Assembly: GCF_002959855.1 (NCBI RefSeq) | Contig: NZ_PPDB01000001.1 | Location: 124,001-188,000 of the forward strand | Length of the DNA: 64,000 nucleotides | Source: Veillonella denticariosi JCM 15641 | GTDB taxonomy: Bacteria; Bacillota; Negativicutes; Veillonellales; Veillonellaceae | Direction: 5' to 3' | Shown: one piece after another, positions 49,647 through 59,937 of the stretch | Layout: each line of letters starts with the position of its first letter | Position numbering within the stretch: the first letter of the stretch is position 1 | The notes under the pieces: model-generated | Told to the model about the DNA's origin: nothing | Database searches by the model: none | Seen by the model: the letters and a program-made list of their open reading frames with translations, nothing else | Translations under genes and position numbers: made by a program

Positions 49647-50984
49647 TTATACATTCATATTTGCCGACTTGCGTACATAGAACCAGTAGCAGACAGCTAC
49701 GGTCACGATGTTGAAGGCGAGCAATACGGCAAAGGCCGGATGGATATTGCCGAATGTGGAATATACGAAACCGAAAATCTTAGGTGTAACGAAGGCACCG
49801 TATGCAGCTACGGCCGCTACAAATCCTGTAATAAGTGAGGATAGCAATGGATTGCCGAATACATGCGGAATCATACGGAAGGTTGCGCCGGTTGCAAAAC
49901 CGCAACATACGAAGGTCAATACGGACATTGCAAAGAAAAATGGAAAATTGTGGATATCTACACCGACTGCGATTAATGCCGTCGTAGTGCATAGGCCGAT
50001 GAGGCTGATGAATGTAACTTTTGTACCGCTGTTGATCTTATCAGCGAGCCAGCCGCCGACAGGACGAAGTGCACCTGCTACGAGCGGGCCTACGAATGCA
50101 ATCGATGCGAATGGAATTTCAGGGAACTCTTTACCTACTAAGAGTCCAAGCGCTGCGGCATAACCGGAGAAAGCACCGAAGGAACATGTGTAAAGTAAAG
50201 TCAAAGCCCAAGTATGTTTATTACCGAAAATCTGTACGAGATTTTTAGGGTTCGGTTTATCTAGCGGCAAGTTATCCATGAAACGTGTCATGAGTGCAAG
50301 GATAATTACGAGCGGTACAATCCACATGAAAGCCGCATTGGCAAGGTATACCGCATTGCCTTTAATGATAGCCGGTGTCACTCCGAAAATATTACCCAAT
50401 GCAGCGGAGCCCATAGCGAATGGAGCCAAGAAGTAGATTACGGAAATACCGAGGTTACCGATACCGCCATTGATACCGAGGGCGGTACCCTTTTCTGATT
50501 TAGGAAAGAAGTTGCCGATGTACGCCATGGAGGACGAGAAGTTGGCGCCCGCTAAACCGATAAGAGCGGTTAAAATCATGAATGTGGTATAGGATGTCGT
50601 CGTATCCTGAACGGCAAAGCCGAGCCATACAACAGGAACCAATAAGATAAGTGTGGAGAAGAATGTCCAGTTTTTACCGCCCACCAACGCCGGCATATAG
50701 GTGTACACAAATCGTAAGGTAGCACCTACGAGACCAGGAAAGGCCGCTAATGTGAACAACTGATCCGTTGTAAAGTTAAATCCCGCGCTGTTCAGCTGTG
50801 CGGCGATGGTAGACCATAGATACCATACGCAAAATGATAAGGTTAGGGCGATAGTGGAGATAACCAGGTTTTGTTTCGCGATTTTCTTACCAAATTTCTC
50901 CCAGAACTCAGGGTTCTCCGGTTGCCAGTTTGCCACGATTTCACTGCGGCTAGCGCCTACTTGAGGCATTTTTAGTTCGCTCAT
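49647..50984 (-). CDS. narK: nitrate/nitrite transporter of the MFS (NarK type)
   Basis: 445 residues from ATG 50984, preceded by AAGGAGAAG. Twelve predicted membrane helices with the nitrate signature G-L-A-G-A-N-F-S-S-S-M-A-Y-I-G and a second Gly-rich motif near G-F-A-T-G-A-T-F-R-M-I-P. It takes up nitrate and/or exports nitrite across the inner membrane for the nitrate reductase encoded next door. It is divergent from the Crp/Fnr gene. Confidence 0.93.
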   Translation of the reverse strand: MSELKMPQVGASRSEIVANWQPENPEFWEKFGKKIAKQNLVISTIALTLSFCVWYLWSTIAAQLNSAGFNFTTDQLFTLAAFPGLVGATLRFVYTYMPALVGGKNWTFFSTLILLVPVVWLGFAVQDTTTSYTTFMILTALIGLAGANFSSSMAYIGNFFPKSEKGTALGINGGIGNLGISVIYFLAPFAMGSAALGNIFGVTPAIIKGNAVYLANAAFMWIVPLVIILALMTRFMDNLPLDKPNPKNLVQIFGNKHTWALTLLYTCSFGAFSGYAAALGLLVGKEFPEIPFASIAFVGPLVAGALRPVGGWLADKINSGTKVTFISLIGLCTTTALIAVGVDIHNFPFFFAMSVLTFVCCGFATGATFRMIPHVFGNPLLSSLITGFVAAVAAYGAFVTPKIFGFVYSTFGNIHPAFAVLLAFNIVTVAVCYWFYVRKSANMNV

Positions 50985-51287
50985 AATGAACTTCTCCTTG
51001 CTATAACAACTACACAGTTTGATGAATGCCAATTCAATAAAGTACTCTCTTTCAGAATAGAATTACGTTATAATTATTGTATCATCTTTAATAACATGTG
51101 CTTTAAATCACACACATATTATATAGTGTAGAATATACTATGAATGTGATATAAAACATACATATATTTAAATTAATAAGTTATAATAATTTTAAGTGTA
51201 CTTGAATGTATACGGATTATGTACTTTTACGAAGGATGAATTAGTTTTTCTAATGATTTATGTTGAAAGTACGTAGGCGGTGATAGT
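50985..51287. promoter_or_regulatory. divergent narK / Crp-Fnr regulatory region with Crp/Fnr palindrome
   Basis: 303 bases, very AT-rich. TGTGC-TTTAAA-TCACA at 51097-51112 is a near-perfect Crp-type dyad (consensus TGTGA-N6-TCACA). It is about 110 bases before the narK start and 175 before the regulator start, so it could serve both. I could not fix clear promoters. Confidence 0.65.
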
Positions 51288-51974
51288 ATGGATCGTAATC
51301 TAATTGACAAATTGCTTGCTTTGCCGGGGGATGAAGTACATCTAAAAAAAGGTGACTTTCTCTTCCATGAGGGAGATAGGGCTGAATACTTTTATATTGT
51401 TTTAAAAGGTAGATTCAGTATAAAAAAGTTTGAGGCCAGCGGGCATATATTTGCTCTGCGTCTTGTAGGTCCTGATAATGTAATTGGCGAGATTCCTCTC
51501 TATGAGGAGAATACAAAAACATACGTGTTTAATGCGATTGCACGAGAACCAAGTTCTGTGTATTGCATACGTTATGATGTGTTGGAGTCGGCTATTGCAA
51601 AGGACCATTCGTTAGCGATTGCGATGATGAAGATCTATACATTACATATGCGCCGCCAGCAGGCGAAGTACCGCGATTTGCTTTTATACGGCAAGAAGGG
51701 TGCTTTTTATTCTACCCTGTTACGTTTAGCCAATAGTTATGGCATTAAGCGTGAGGACGGTATCTTTATAGATATTGCCTTGACTAATCAAGAGCTGGCC
51801 GAATTTGCTGCCACATCAAGAGAAAGTTTAAATCGCATGCTCAGTGAGTTACGAAGACTAGGCTATGTAGCCTACGACAAACACCATCTGGTTATCTGTG
51901 ACTTTGATGCATTAATCGGATTGCTTGATTTGGATGTCGATGCTATCGACCCGAACATCAGTAACATCGAATAA
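51288..51974 (+). CDS. Crp/Fnr-family transcriptional regulator, likely of nitrate respiration
   Basis: 228 residues. The N-terminal cyclic-nucleotide-binding-like domain is clear (G-D-F-L-F-H-E-G-D-R-A-E-Y-F-Y-I-V-L-K-G). The C-terminal winged helix includes L-T-N-Q-E-L-A-E-F-A-A-T-S-R-E-S-L-N-R. It lacks the Fnr N-terminal cysteine cluster, so it is not an Fe-S oxygen sensor of the Fnr type; the ligand may be heme/NO or a nucleotide. Its position between narK and narG suggests it controls both. Confidence 0.9.
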   Translation: MDRNLIDKLLALPGDEVHLKKGDFLFHEGDRAEYFYIVLKGRFSIKKFEASGHIFALRLVGPDNVIGEIPLYEENTKTYVFNAIAREPSSVYCIRYDVLESAIAKDHSLAIAMMKIYTLHMRRQQAKYRDLLLYGKKGAFYSTLLRLANSYGIKREDGIFIDIALTNQELAEFAATSRESLNRMLSELRRLGYVAYDKHHLVICDFDALIGLLDLDVDAIDPNISNIE

Positions 51975-51985
51975 TTGGCTTTTCT

Positions 51986-52021
51986 CCCTTGTGTCGGCAT
52001 GCCTGGCACAAGGGATTTTTT
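51986..52021 (+). terminator. terminator between regulator and narG, possible attenuator
   Basis: CCCTTGTG / CACAAGGG arms around a 13-base loop, followed by ATTTTTT. Only 23 bases remain before narG and I see no promoter in them, so narG may depend on read-through. Confidence 0.8.
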
Positions 52022-52044
52022 GTAGTTTTGAAGGAGGACATGAG

Positions 52045-55000
52045 ATGAGCCTGTTGTCTCAAAAGTTTAAGTTTCTTCGCAAGAAGGACGTGTCTTCAAG
52101 CGGTCATCAGATTACAGAGGATGGTGGTCGTGAGTGGGAAAATTTTTATCGAGACCGTTGGTCCTACGATAAAGTAGTCCGTACGACGCATGGTGTGAAT
52201 TGTACCGGTTCCTGCAGCTGGAATATTTACGTTAAGAATGGTGTGGTGGCGTGGGAGAATCAGGCTGTCGATTATCCTGAAACGCCGGATGATATGCCTG
52301 ATTATGAACCGCGTGGATGCCCTCGCGGTGCGACATTCTCCTGGTATCTCTACAGCCCGTTGCGCGTAAAATATCCGTATGTGCGCGGTGAATTGGTTGA
52401 GCTTTGGAGAGAAGCGAAAAAGAATGCCAAGAATCCGATCGAAGCTTGGAAATCCATCGTAGAGGATCCAGAAAAGGCCAGAAAATATAAGTCTGCCCGT
52501 GGTATGGGCGGCTTTGTGCGTTCCACATGGGAGGAAGCGACAGAGATTACCGCCGCATCCCTATTATATACAGCAAAAACATACGGTCCTGACCGCAATG
52601 CGGGCTTTTCCGTAATTCCGGCGATGTCCATGTTGTCCTATGCGGCAGGTGCCCGTTTTCTTAACTTAATGGGTGGTACTCCATTATCATTCTATGACTG
52701 GTATGCCGATTTGCCGCCTTCCAGTCCACAAGTTTGGGGTGAACAGACTGATACGCCTGAATCCGGTGACTGGTATAATGCGGGTTATATTATGACTTGG
52801 GGATCCAATGTTCCATTGACTCGTACGCCTGATGCTCACTTCTTGACAGAGGTTCGCTATAAAGGTACGAAGGTTGTGTCCGTATCCCCTGACTATGCGG
52901 AATCTACGACGTCCTCCGATGCATGGCTCAATGTGAAAGCCGGCACTGATGCGGCTCTTGCTATGGCAATGGGGCATGTTATCTTAAAAGAATATTACAT
53001 CGATAAAGAGACGCCATACTTTAAGGAGTATGCAAAAGAGTTCACAGACATGCCGTTCCTCGTGCGCGTTGAAGAAATCAACGGCAACGTACAACCGGGC
53101 CGCTTCTTGAATGCGAAGGACTTAGGTCGTCAAGAGGAAGGCGCAGACTTCCAGATGGTACTGATCGATGAAACGACTAAAGAAATCGTTGTTCCGAACG
53201 GTACAATGGGTGATCGTCATACCCATCCTGAAAAATGGAACTTGCGTCTTGAAAACCGTGATACGGGGGCAAAAATCGACCCTCAATTATCCGTGTTTGA
53301 CCAACGCGAGGACGTTACCATCGTTAAATTGCCATACTTTGGTGACGAAGCACATGAAGGTATTATTGAACGTGCTATTCCTACCATTACGGTACAAACT
53401 GTAGATGGTCCGGTAAAAGTAACTACCGTATACGATCTCATCCTTGCTAACTACGGTATCGACCGCGGTATCGGCGGTGAAGTAGCGACAAGTTATACTG
53501 ATGACACTCCTTACACACCGGCGTGGCAGGAAAAAATCACAGGCGTAAAAGCTGATATCGCTATTGCTACGGCTCGTGAATTTGCCGATAATGCGGAAAA
53601 AACGAAAGGCCGTTCCATGATTATCATGGGAGGCGGTATCAATCACTGGTATCATGCTGACATTATTTACCGCACAATCTTGAATCTTATCATGTTCTGC
53701 GGCACAGAAGGTGTTAACGGCGGCGGCTGGGCTCACTACGTAGGACAGGAAAAATTGCGTCCTGTTGAAGGGTGGGGCGGTATTATGACTGCTAATGACT
53801 GGAGCAAGGCACCCCGTTTGCAAAATGGCACATCCTGGTTCTACTTTGCTACGGAACAATATCGTTCCGACTGCATTGATTTAGCGGATCGTGTATCTAA
53901 ATTAGCTAAGCCTCGCTACCGTCACCCCGGTGACTATAATGTGTTGGCCGCTCGTTTAGGCTGGTTGCCGTCGTATCCTACTTTCAACAAAGGCAGTCAA
54001 CAATTGATTAACGATGCTCGTGCGGCCGGTGCCGGTACAGAATCTGAAATCAACCAATATGTGGCTCAATCATTGAAAAATAAAGAATTACAATTCTGCG
54101 TAGAAGATCCGGCGGCTAAAGAGAACCATCCACGCAATTTATTTGTTTGGCGTGCGAACCTTATCGGTTCCTCCTCTAAAGGCCACGAGTATTTCTTGAA
54201 ACATTTACTGGGCACTAAAAATGCGGTATTGGAAGACGATGATTCTCCTACACGTCCGGAAGAAATTAAATGGCGTGAAGCCGATGGGGCGGGTAAACTC
54301 GATCTTTTAATCGATATCGACTTCCGCATGGCATCTACAGGTCTGTATTCGGATATCGTATTCCCGGCGGCCACATGGTATGAAAAGGAAGACTTATCCT
54401 CTACGGACATGCATCCATACGTACACGTATTCCAGGCTGCTGTTGATTGCGCATGGGAAACTAAATCCGACTGGGATACATTCCGTGCTCTTGCTGAAAC
54501 CGTATCTCGCGTGGCGAAAGAGTCTGGTTTTACGGAATACGAAGATATCGTAGCGGTGCCTCTTGGTCATGACAGCCCCGGTGAAGTGGCACAACCGGAA
54601 GGTAAGGTGCTCGACTGGAGTAAAGGAGAATGTGAGCCGATTCCCGGCAAAACAATGCCGAACCTCGTTCATGTAAAACGCGATTACGGTCAAATCTTTG
54701 AAAAATTCATCGCATTGGGGCCTAATATTGAAAACAAGATGGGGGCTCACGGTATGGCGTGGGACGTTTCCGATGAATACAAGACGTTGTACGATCAAAA
54801 TGGTACAATCGACAATCCTGAATTCGTTTCTCATGGTCGTCCAAGTATCTATGAATGTAAAGAAGCTTGTAATGCAGTGTTGACATTGTCATCCTGTACA
54901 AACGGTAAACTCGCTGTTCGCTCCTGGAAGGCGATGGAAGAAAAAACAGGTCTTTCCGGTCTGGAAAAGAATGCAAAGGGTCGTGAACAGGAAAAAATTA

Positions 55001-55722
55001 CCTTTGATGATATGGTTCGCCAACCACGCTTTATCATCAGTTCTGTAACAAGTACCGGTAAGAACGATAAAAATCGTCGTTATTCTCCATTTACAACGTC
55101 TACGGAGGACAAGGTGCCATTCCGTACCGTAACCGGTCGACAATCCTTCTATTGCGATCATGAAATGATGCGCGATTACGGTGAAGCCATGGCATTGTAT
55201 AAACCTGTACTATCCTATAAACCTGTTCAAAAGGATTATTCCATTGAAGGTATACCGGAGATCACGTTGAAATACTTAACACCGCATCACAAGTGGTCTA
55301 CGCATAGTATGTATTTTGATAGTCAACAGATGTTGACATTGTTCCGTGGCGGTCAAACCATTTGGCTCAACGAAGATGATGCGGCTGAAATCGGTGTAAA
55401 AGATAATGACTGGGTGGAAGCTTTCAACAAAAACGGTGTAGTAGCGGCTCGAGCAGTCGTATCACCTCGTATTCCTCGCGGTATTTCTTATATGCATCAT
55501 TCCCAAGACCGTCATATCAACGTTCCCGGTACACAAGTCAAGAAAGATCGTCGTGGTGGTACGCACAATGCACCAACACATATTCACATGAAACCGACAC
55601 ACATGATCGGCGGTTATGGTCAATTGAGCTATGGCTTTAACTACTATGGTCCGACCGGTAACCAACGTGATATGACAATTGTGGCTCGTAAATTGAAGGA
55701 GGTGGATTGGCTTGAAGATTAA
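52045..55722 (+). CDS. narG: respiratory nitrate reductase alpha subunit
   Basis: 1225 residues from ATG 52045, preceded by GAAGGAGG. The FS0 cluster ligands are visible as H-G-V-N-C-T-G-S-C-S-W with a later G-C-P-R-G. This is a membrane-bound NarG with Mo-bisMGD, reducing nitrate to nitrite on the cytoplasmic side. Length matches other NarG (about 1200-1250). The TTG start of narH overlaps its 3' end. Confidence 0.97.
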   Translation: MSLLSQKFKFLRKKDVSSSGHQITEDGGREWENFYRDRWSYDKVVRTTHGVNCTGSCSWNIYVKNGVVAWENQAVDYPETPDDMPDYEPRGCPRGATFSWYLYSPLRVKYPYVRGELVELWREAKKNAKNPIEAWKSIVEDPEKARKYKSARGMGGFVRSTWEEATEITAASLLYTAKTYGPDRNAGFSVIPAMSMLSYAAGARFLNLMGGTPLSFYDWYADLPPSSPQVWGEQTDTPESGDWYNAGYIMTWGSNVPLTRTPDAHFLTEVRYKGTKVVSVSPDYAESTTSSDAWLNVKAGTDAALAMAMGHVILKEYYIDKETPYFKEYAKEFTDMPFLVRVEEINGNVQPGRFLNAKDLGRQEEGADFQMVLIDETTKEIVVPNGTMGDRHTHPEKWNLRLENRDTGAKIDPQLSVFDQREDVTIVKLPYFGDEAHEGIIERAIPTITVQTVDGPVKVTTVYDLILANYGIDRGIGGEVATSYTDDTPYTPAWQEKITGVKADIAIATAREFADNAEKTKGRSMIIMGGGINHWYHADIIYRTILNLIMFCGTEGVNGGGWAHYVGQEKLRPVEGWGGIMTANDWSKAPRLQNGTSWFYFATEQYRSDCIDLADRVSKLAKPRYRHPGDYNVLAARLGWLPSYPTFNKGSQQLINDARAAGAGTESEINQYVAQSLKNKELQFCVEDPAAKENHPRNLFVWRANLIGSSSKGHEYFLKHLLGTKNAVLEDDDSPTRPEEIKWREADGAGKLDLLIDIDFRMASTGLYSDIVFPAATWYEKEDLSSTDMHPYVHVFQAAVDCAWETKSDWDTFRALAETVSRVAKESGFTEYEDIVAVPLGHDSPGEVAQPEGKVLDWSKGECEPIPGKTMPNLVHVKRDYGQIFEKFIALGPNIENKMGAHGMAWDVSDEYKTLYDQNGTIDNPEFVSHGRPSIYECKEACNAVLTLSSCTNGKLAVRSWKAMEEKTGLSGLEKNAKGREQEKITFDDMVRQPRFIISSVTSTGKNDKNRRYSPFTTSTEDKVPFRTVTGRQSFYCDHEMMRDYGEAMALYKPVLSYKPVQKDYSIEGIPEITLKYLTPHHKWSTHSMYFDSQQMLTLFRGGQTIWLNEDDAAEIGVKDNDWVEAFNKNGVVAARAVVSPRIPRGISYMHHSQDRHINVPGTQVKKDRRGGTHNAPTHIHMKPTHMIGGYGQLSYGFNYYGPTGNQRDMTIVARKLKEVDWLED

Positions 55723-57145
55723 AGCTCAAGTATCCATGGTCCTAAATTTGGACAAGTGTCTAGGCTGTCACACATGCTCCATCACTTGTAAAAATACGTG
55801 GACGAACCGCGAAGGCGCGGAATATATGTACTTTAATAACGTGGAAACCCGCCCTGGCGTAGGGTATCCGCGTAATTGGGAAAATCAGGAGAAATGGAAA
55901 GGCGGCTGGATTATCGACAAGAGCGGTAAGCTGGCACTTTCTACAGGCTCTAAAGGGTCTCGTCTGATGAAGTTGTTCTATCATCCTGAACAACCTGAAT
56001 TGAAGGATTATTTTGAGCCGTGGACATATGACTATGAAACATTGATTCACTCTGGTCGTAAAAATAATCAACCGGTGGCGCGCCCCCGTTCCCTTGTTAC
56101 AAAACAGAAAATGGAAGTTACCTGGGGTCCGAACTGGGATGATGATTTGGCCGGTGGCCATCATGCTCGTGAAGACGTAAATCTCACGAAAATGGGCGAA
56201 GATATCGTATTTGATTACGAGGAAGTGTTCATGCGCTACTTGCCGCGTCTTTGTAATCACTGCCTGAATCCTTCCTGTGTGGCTGCATGTCCGTCCGGCG
56301 CTATTTACAAGCGCGATGAAGATGGTGTCGTTCTCGTATCGCAAGACGTATGTCGCGGTTGGAGACATTGTGTTCCATCCTGTCCATACAAAAAAATCTT
56401 TTATAACTGGGAAACAAACAAAGCTGAAAAATGTGTATTCTGTTATCCACGTCTGGAAAACGGTCTGCCTCAGATCTGTGCGGAAACATGCGTTGGACGT
56501 ATGCGTTATGTGGGCGTTGTGCTGTATGATATGGATAAGGTGGAAGAAATGGCATCTACAAGGGATGAACAGGATATCTATCAAAATACGGTGGATTTGA
56601 TCTTGGACCCTCATGATCCTGAGATTATTAAAGCTGCTCGCGCAGAAGGTATTTCCGAAGCATTCCTGAAGGCAGCTCAGAAGTCCCCTGTGTACAAGCT
56701 GGTAAAAGAATGGGGCGTAGCATTGCCATTGCATCCTGAGTATCGTACATTGCCGATGGTTTGGTATGTGCCACCGCTCAGCCCGATTTTGCAACGTGTT
56801 ACATCCGATGTATACTTGCCGGATGCACATGAAATGCGCGTGCCTGTACAATATCTGGCGAATATGTTTACCGCGGGCAATACGGAAATTTTGGCCCGTG
56901 TATTACAACGCATTCTCGATATGCGCGAATACATGCGCCGTCGTGAAATCGAAGCGGAACCTATTGCTCATGAGGTGGATCTTACGGAAGAGCAGATGTA
57001 TGCTATGTATAAATTGTTGGCATTGTCCAAATACAATGACCGCTTTGTCATTCCGTCCGATGTCAAGGTATCCCGAGAAGGTCGCTTAGAAATGCAGCAA
57101 CACCGTGGTTTTGCATGCCTGACAGGGGGTTGTCATAATGGATGA
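55712..57145 (+). CDS. narH: respiratory nitrate reductase beta subunit
   Basis: 477 residues with a TTG start behind GAAGGAGG. Four ferredoxin-like Cys groups are present: C-L-G-C-H-T-C-S-I-T-C, C-N-H-C-L-N-P-S-C-V-A-A-C-P, C-R-G-W-R-H-C-V-P-S-C-P (Trp replacing a Cys, typical of the 3Fe-4S cluster) and C-V-F-C with C-A-E-T-C. It transfers electrons from NarI to NarG. Confidence 0.97.
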   Translation: MKIKAQVSMVLNLDKCLGCHTCSITCKNTWTNREGAEYMYFNNVETRPGVGYPRNWENQEKWKGGWIIDKSGKLALSTGSKGSRLMKLFYHPEQPELKDYFEPWTYDYETLIHSGRKNNQPVARPRSLVTKQKMEVTWGPNWDDDLAGGHHAREDVNLTKMGEDIVFDYEEVFMRYLPRLCNHCLNPSCVAACPSGAIYKRDEDGVVLVSQDVCRGWRHCVPSCPYKKIFYNWETNKAEKCVFCYPRLENGLPQICAETCVGRMRYVGVVLYDMDKVEEMASTRDEQDIYQNTVDLILDPHDPEIIKAARAEGISEAFLKAAQKSPVYKLVKEWGVALPLHPEYRTLPMVWYVPPLSPILQRVTSDVYLPDAHEMRVPVQYLANMFTAGNTEILARVLQRILDMREYMRRREIEAEPIAHEVDLTEEQMYAMYKLLALSKYNDRFVIPSDVKVSREGRLEMQQHRGFACLTGGCHNG

Positions 57146-57662
57146 TGCACAAAAAATAGCTTTAATTGCTTCTTTTTTGCTTCGCTATCCCGATGAAACC
57201 TGGTATAACGAACTAGGCGAATGGAGGGAGGATGCCCGATCCGTTGAGCATCCTCAACTTCGCCAGGGGTTGTTGGAGTTCTTCGATTATATTGAGGAAT
57301 CGGACCGCAAGGCTTTTGAAGATCAATATGTGCGGACCTTTGACTTCAGCCGGAATACGACGATGTATCTGTCGTCCTACGAGGTGCAAGGTACAGGGGA
57401 ACAGGCGGAAGAACTTGTTAAATACAAAGCTTTTTTCCTCGAAAACGGTTTTGATTTGCCAAAGGAAATGCCCGATTACATCCCGGCTATTTTAGAACTT
57501 TGCGCCGTTATCGAACCGGATAAAGCGCGTGAAGTATATGATTACTGCAAGCCGAAATTAGAGTATATTCGGGAGCGATTGATTGAAGCAAAACTGACCT
57601 ATGCTTTCTTATTTGATATCATATTGTCGGTTGCGAACGGATTGGAGGACAGTGCACGATGA
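57138..57662 (+). CDS. narJ: nitrate reductase assembly chaperone
   Basis: 174 residues, overlapping narH and narI. The TorD/NarJ fold is suggested by L-L-R-Y-P-D-E-T-W near the start and the D-x2-P-x-Y-I pattern (P-D-Y-I-P-A-I-L-E-L). It delivers the Mo cofactor to NarG and is not part of the final enzyme. Confidence 0.93.
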   Translation: MDDAQKIALIASFLLRYPDETWYNELGEWREDARSVEHPQLRQGLLEFFDYIEESDRKAFEDQYVRTFDFSRNTTMYLSSYEVQGTGEQAEELVKYKAFFLENGFDLPKEMPDYIPAILELCAVIEPDKAREVYDYCKPKLEYIRERLIEAKLTYAFLFDIILSVANGLEDSAR

Positions 57663-58330
57663 ATCAATTTTTATGGGGCGCTTTGCCATATATTGCGTTT
57701 ACCTTCTTAATCGTAGGCACGCTTGTCCGTTTCTTTTATTTTGAAAGAAACTGGACTACAAAATCTAGTGAATTCTTAGAGAAAAAACAGCTGCGCATCG
57801 CAAATCCGTTGTTTCACTTTGGTTTGCTCTGCGTTATCGGTGGGCATATAGTGGGGGTATTGGTACCTAAAGCATGGACTGCCGCTATCGGTATTAATGA
57901 CCATATGTACCATGAAGGGGCGTTATATTTGGGGGCTGTAGCCGGTCTTATCTTCATCGTCGGGTTCTTACTCTTGATGAAGCGCCGTTTTACGGTTCCC
58001 GCAATGAAGGTCAACACATCTCGTCTTGATAAATGGTTATATCTGTTCTTGACTTTAGCTATCTTCAGCGGCATGGCGGGTACATTGCTCAATGCATCCG
58101 GCTTCTTTGATTATCGCGTATCCATCGGCCCTTGGTTCCGCAGCTTACTATCCTTTATGCCGGATCCGTCCCTGATGGAAGGTGTGCCGTTTATGTTCAA
58201 GTTCCATATGTTGGCGTGGATGGTTGTGGCGATTATCTTCCCGTTCAGCCGTCTGGTACACTGCTTGAGTGTTCCGCTCAACTACTTGACCCGTCCGTTT
58301 ATCGTTTATCGGAAACGGGATTACAAATAA
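57659..58330 (+). CDS. narI: nitrate reductase gamma subunit, cytochrome b
   Basis: 223 residues, five membrane helices. Heme ligand candidates are H53 and H63 in the N-terminal half and H183 and H201 in the C-terminal half, near the spacing of E. coli NarI. It oxidises menaquinol and passes electrons to NarH. It needs the heme made by the hemEHYQ operon nearby. Confidence 0.95.
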   Translation: MNQFLWGALPYIAFTFLIVGTLVRFFYFERNWTTKSSEFLEKKQLRIANPLFHFGLLCVIGGHIVGVLVPKAWTAAIGINDHMYHEGALYLGAVAGLIFIVGFLLLMKRRFTVPAMKVNTSRLDKWLYLFLTLAIFSGMAGTLLNASGFFDYRVSIGPWFRSLLSFMPDPSLMEGVPFMFKFHMLAWMVVAIIFPFSRLVHCLSVPLNYLTRPFIVYRKRDYK

Positions 58331-58392
58331 ATAATAGGATGATGTTTAATTTGTATGTTCCTATCTATGAATAGGGCACATCAATTTTTATT

Positions 58393-58448
58393 AAAGATCT
58401 TTATGATGATGAAAGCTCCGCTTTTGCCATTGTAAAGATCTTTTTTTA
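58393..58448 (+). terminator. narGHJI terminator
   Basis: AAAGATCTTT / AAAGATCTTT arms around a 30-base loop that itself holds GAAAGC-TCC-GCTTT; a T-run follows. Confidence 0.8.
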
Positions 58449-58487
58449 TTCATGAGTTATCCCTATAAGGCATGATTGATTGTAAGA

Positions 58488-58518
58488 TTGGCATATGAGT
58501 TTTCTTTACTCTTATAAT
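58488..58518 (+). promoter_or_regulatory. possible promoter of the SLH porin
   Basis: TTGGCA, 19 bases, TATAAT. The -10 is perfect, the spacing is long. Confidence 0.45.
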
Positions 58519-58623
58519 GAAAATTGTTATTATTTTGATGTTAAAGATGATAATGATTATATAAATCAATATTCATCGAATTTTCATGTTGTGTTATGCT
58601 AGTTCTTATTTATGAGGTTTATT

Positions 58624-59892
58624 ATGAAGAAACGTAAAATTACCGGTGCCTTTGCAGCGGTAGCCATGATTGGCGTGACGACGGCTTTTGCTGTTAATCC
58701 TTTTTCCGATGTGCCTTCTCACAGTTGGGCCTATCAAGCTGTTGATCAGTTAATGACAGCGGGTATCATTAACGGATATCCGGACGGTACTTTCAAAGGG
58801 CAAAATAATATTACCCGCTACGAAATGGCGCAGATGATTGCGAAGGGAATGGCCAATCAGGATCGCGCTAATGCGGAGCAGCAGGCGTTATTGAATCGTC
58901 TGGCGGATGAATTTTCCAATGAATTGAATACATTGGGCGTTCGTGTGGCAAAACTCGAAGACCGCGTCGGTAATGTGAAGGTGACAGGAGATGCGCGTAT
59001 CAATTACATCGGCAAAGAAGGCGGCGACGGGTACGATTATGAAGACAAGTTTACCACCCGTGTTCGATTGGGACTTGATGCAAAGGTCAACAAAAATACT
59101 TCGGTTAAAGCTCGTATCACGACAGGCTCTATTGAATTTGGCGATTCCTCCAAGACGGCACAAGCTAATTGGGATCTAGCCTATGTGGAACATAAATTTG
59201 GTAAAAATGTTATCGTCGATGCGAGCCGTTATACACAGAAATTCGGTAACGGTCTGATTTACTCCTCTAATTTTGACGGTGTCGGGGCTACAGCAAAACT
59301 CGGCAATGTTACGTTGAACGGCGCTTATGGTTATATGACAGCCGGACGTTTTGCGAAGGTGAGCAAGGATGATAATGGCGATGTGGGTTTGGTAAATGCC
59401 AAGGTTCAGGTCGGTAAACACCTCGATGTAGGCGGTATGCTTGCACATGTGGGAAATGCTAATGTGCGCATGGCTAACGGTAAGCGTAATAACGATTTTG
59501 ATAATGTTTACGGCTTTAATGCAAAATATAGCCTCGGGAAATTCGGCGTCGATGGAGAATGGGTGAAAGCATCCGGCCTTAGTGATTCCGATGTATGGAA
59601 CGTAGGTGTTAAATGGGGAGACTATAAGATTGACAAGAAAAACTCATGGATCGTTCGTTTAGATTACTTTGATCAGGCTAAAAATGCGCCGGTATTTAAA
59701 ACGCAAAAATACGAGTCCAATGATCTGCAGAAAAATAAGCGATTCGAGGGCTATAAAGCATGGCAATTAGGCGCATCTTATGCACCGGAAAAGAATGTCG
59801 GCATTAATGCTTTCTACGGTTTTCATGGAAAGACGCATGAGGGTAATAAAGTAAATGATTACTACCGTGCAGATCTCAACTTTAAATTTTAA
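58624..59892 (+). CDS. SLH-domain outer-membrane porin (OmpM type)
   Basis: 422 residues from ATG 58624, chosen for GAGG at good distance. Signal peptide about 1-24 (A-F-A), one SLH domain at about 27-80 (F-S-D-V-P-S-H-S-W-A-Y-Q-A-V-D-Q-L and N-I-T-R-Y-E-M-A-Q-M-I-A-K), then a coiled coil near 85-115, then a beta-barrel ending in a terminal Phe (N-F-K-F). In Negativicutes these proteins bridge peptidoglycan polyamines and the outer membrane. This is strong evidence for a diderm Firmicute. Confidence 0.94.
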   Translation: MKKRKITGAFAAVAMIGVTTAFAVNPFSDVPSHSWAYQAVDQLMTAGIINGYPDGTFKGQNNITRYEMAQMIAKGMANQDRANAEQQALLNRLADEFSNELNTLGVRVAKLEDRVGNVKVTGDARINYIGKEGGDGYDYEDKFTTRVRLGLDAKVNKNTSVKARITTGSIEFGDSSKTAQANWDLAYVEHKFGKNVIVDASRYTQKFGNGLIYSSNFDGVGATAKLGNVTLNGAYGYMTAGRFAKVSKDDNGDVGLVNAKVQVGKHLDVGGMLAHVGNANVRMANGKRNNDFDNVYGFNAKYSLGKFGVDGEWVKASGLSDSDVWNVGVKWGDYKIDKKNSWIVRLDYFDQAKNAPVFKTQKYESNDLQKNKRFEGYKAWQLGASYAPEKNVGINAFYGFHGKTHEGNKVNDYYRADLNFKF

Positions 59893-59937
59893 TTAGCGAT
59901 AAAACTGGAAATTAGAGGTAGATCCAGAGATAAAGTG

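Noticed and set aside
55760-56851. 363-codon antisense ORF opposite narH
   Set aside because: It is a mirror of the narH codon bias, with no ribosome site and no recognisable motifs.
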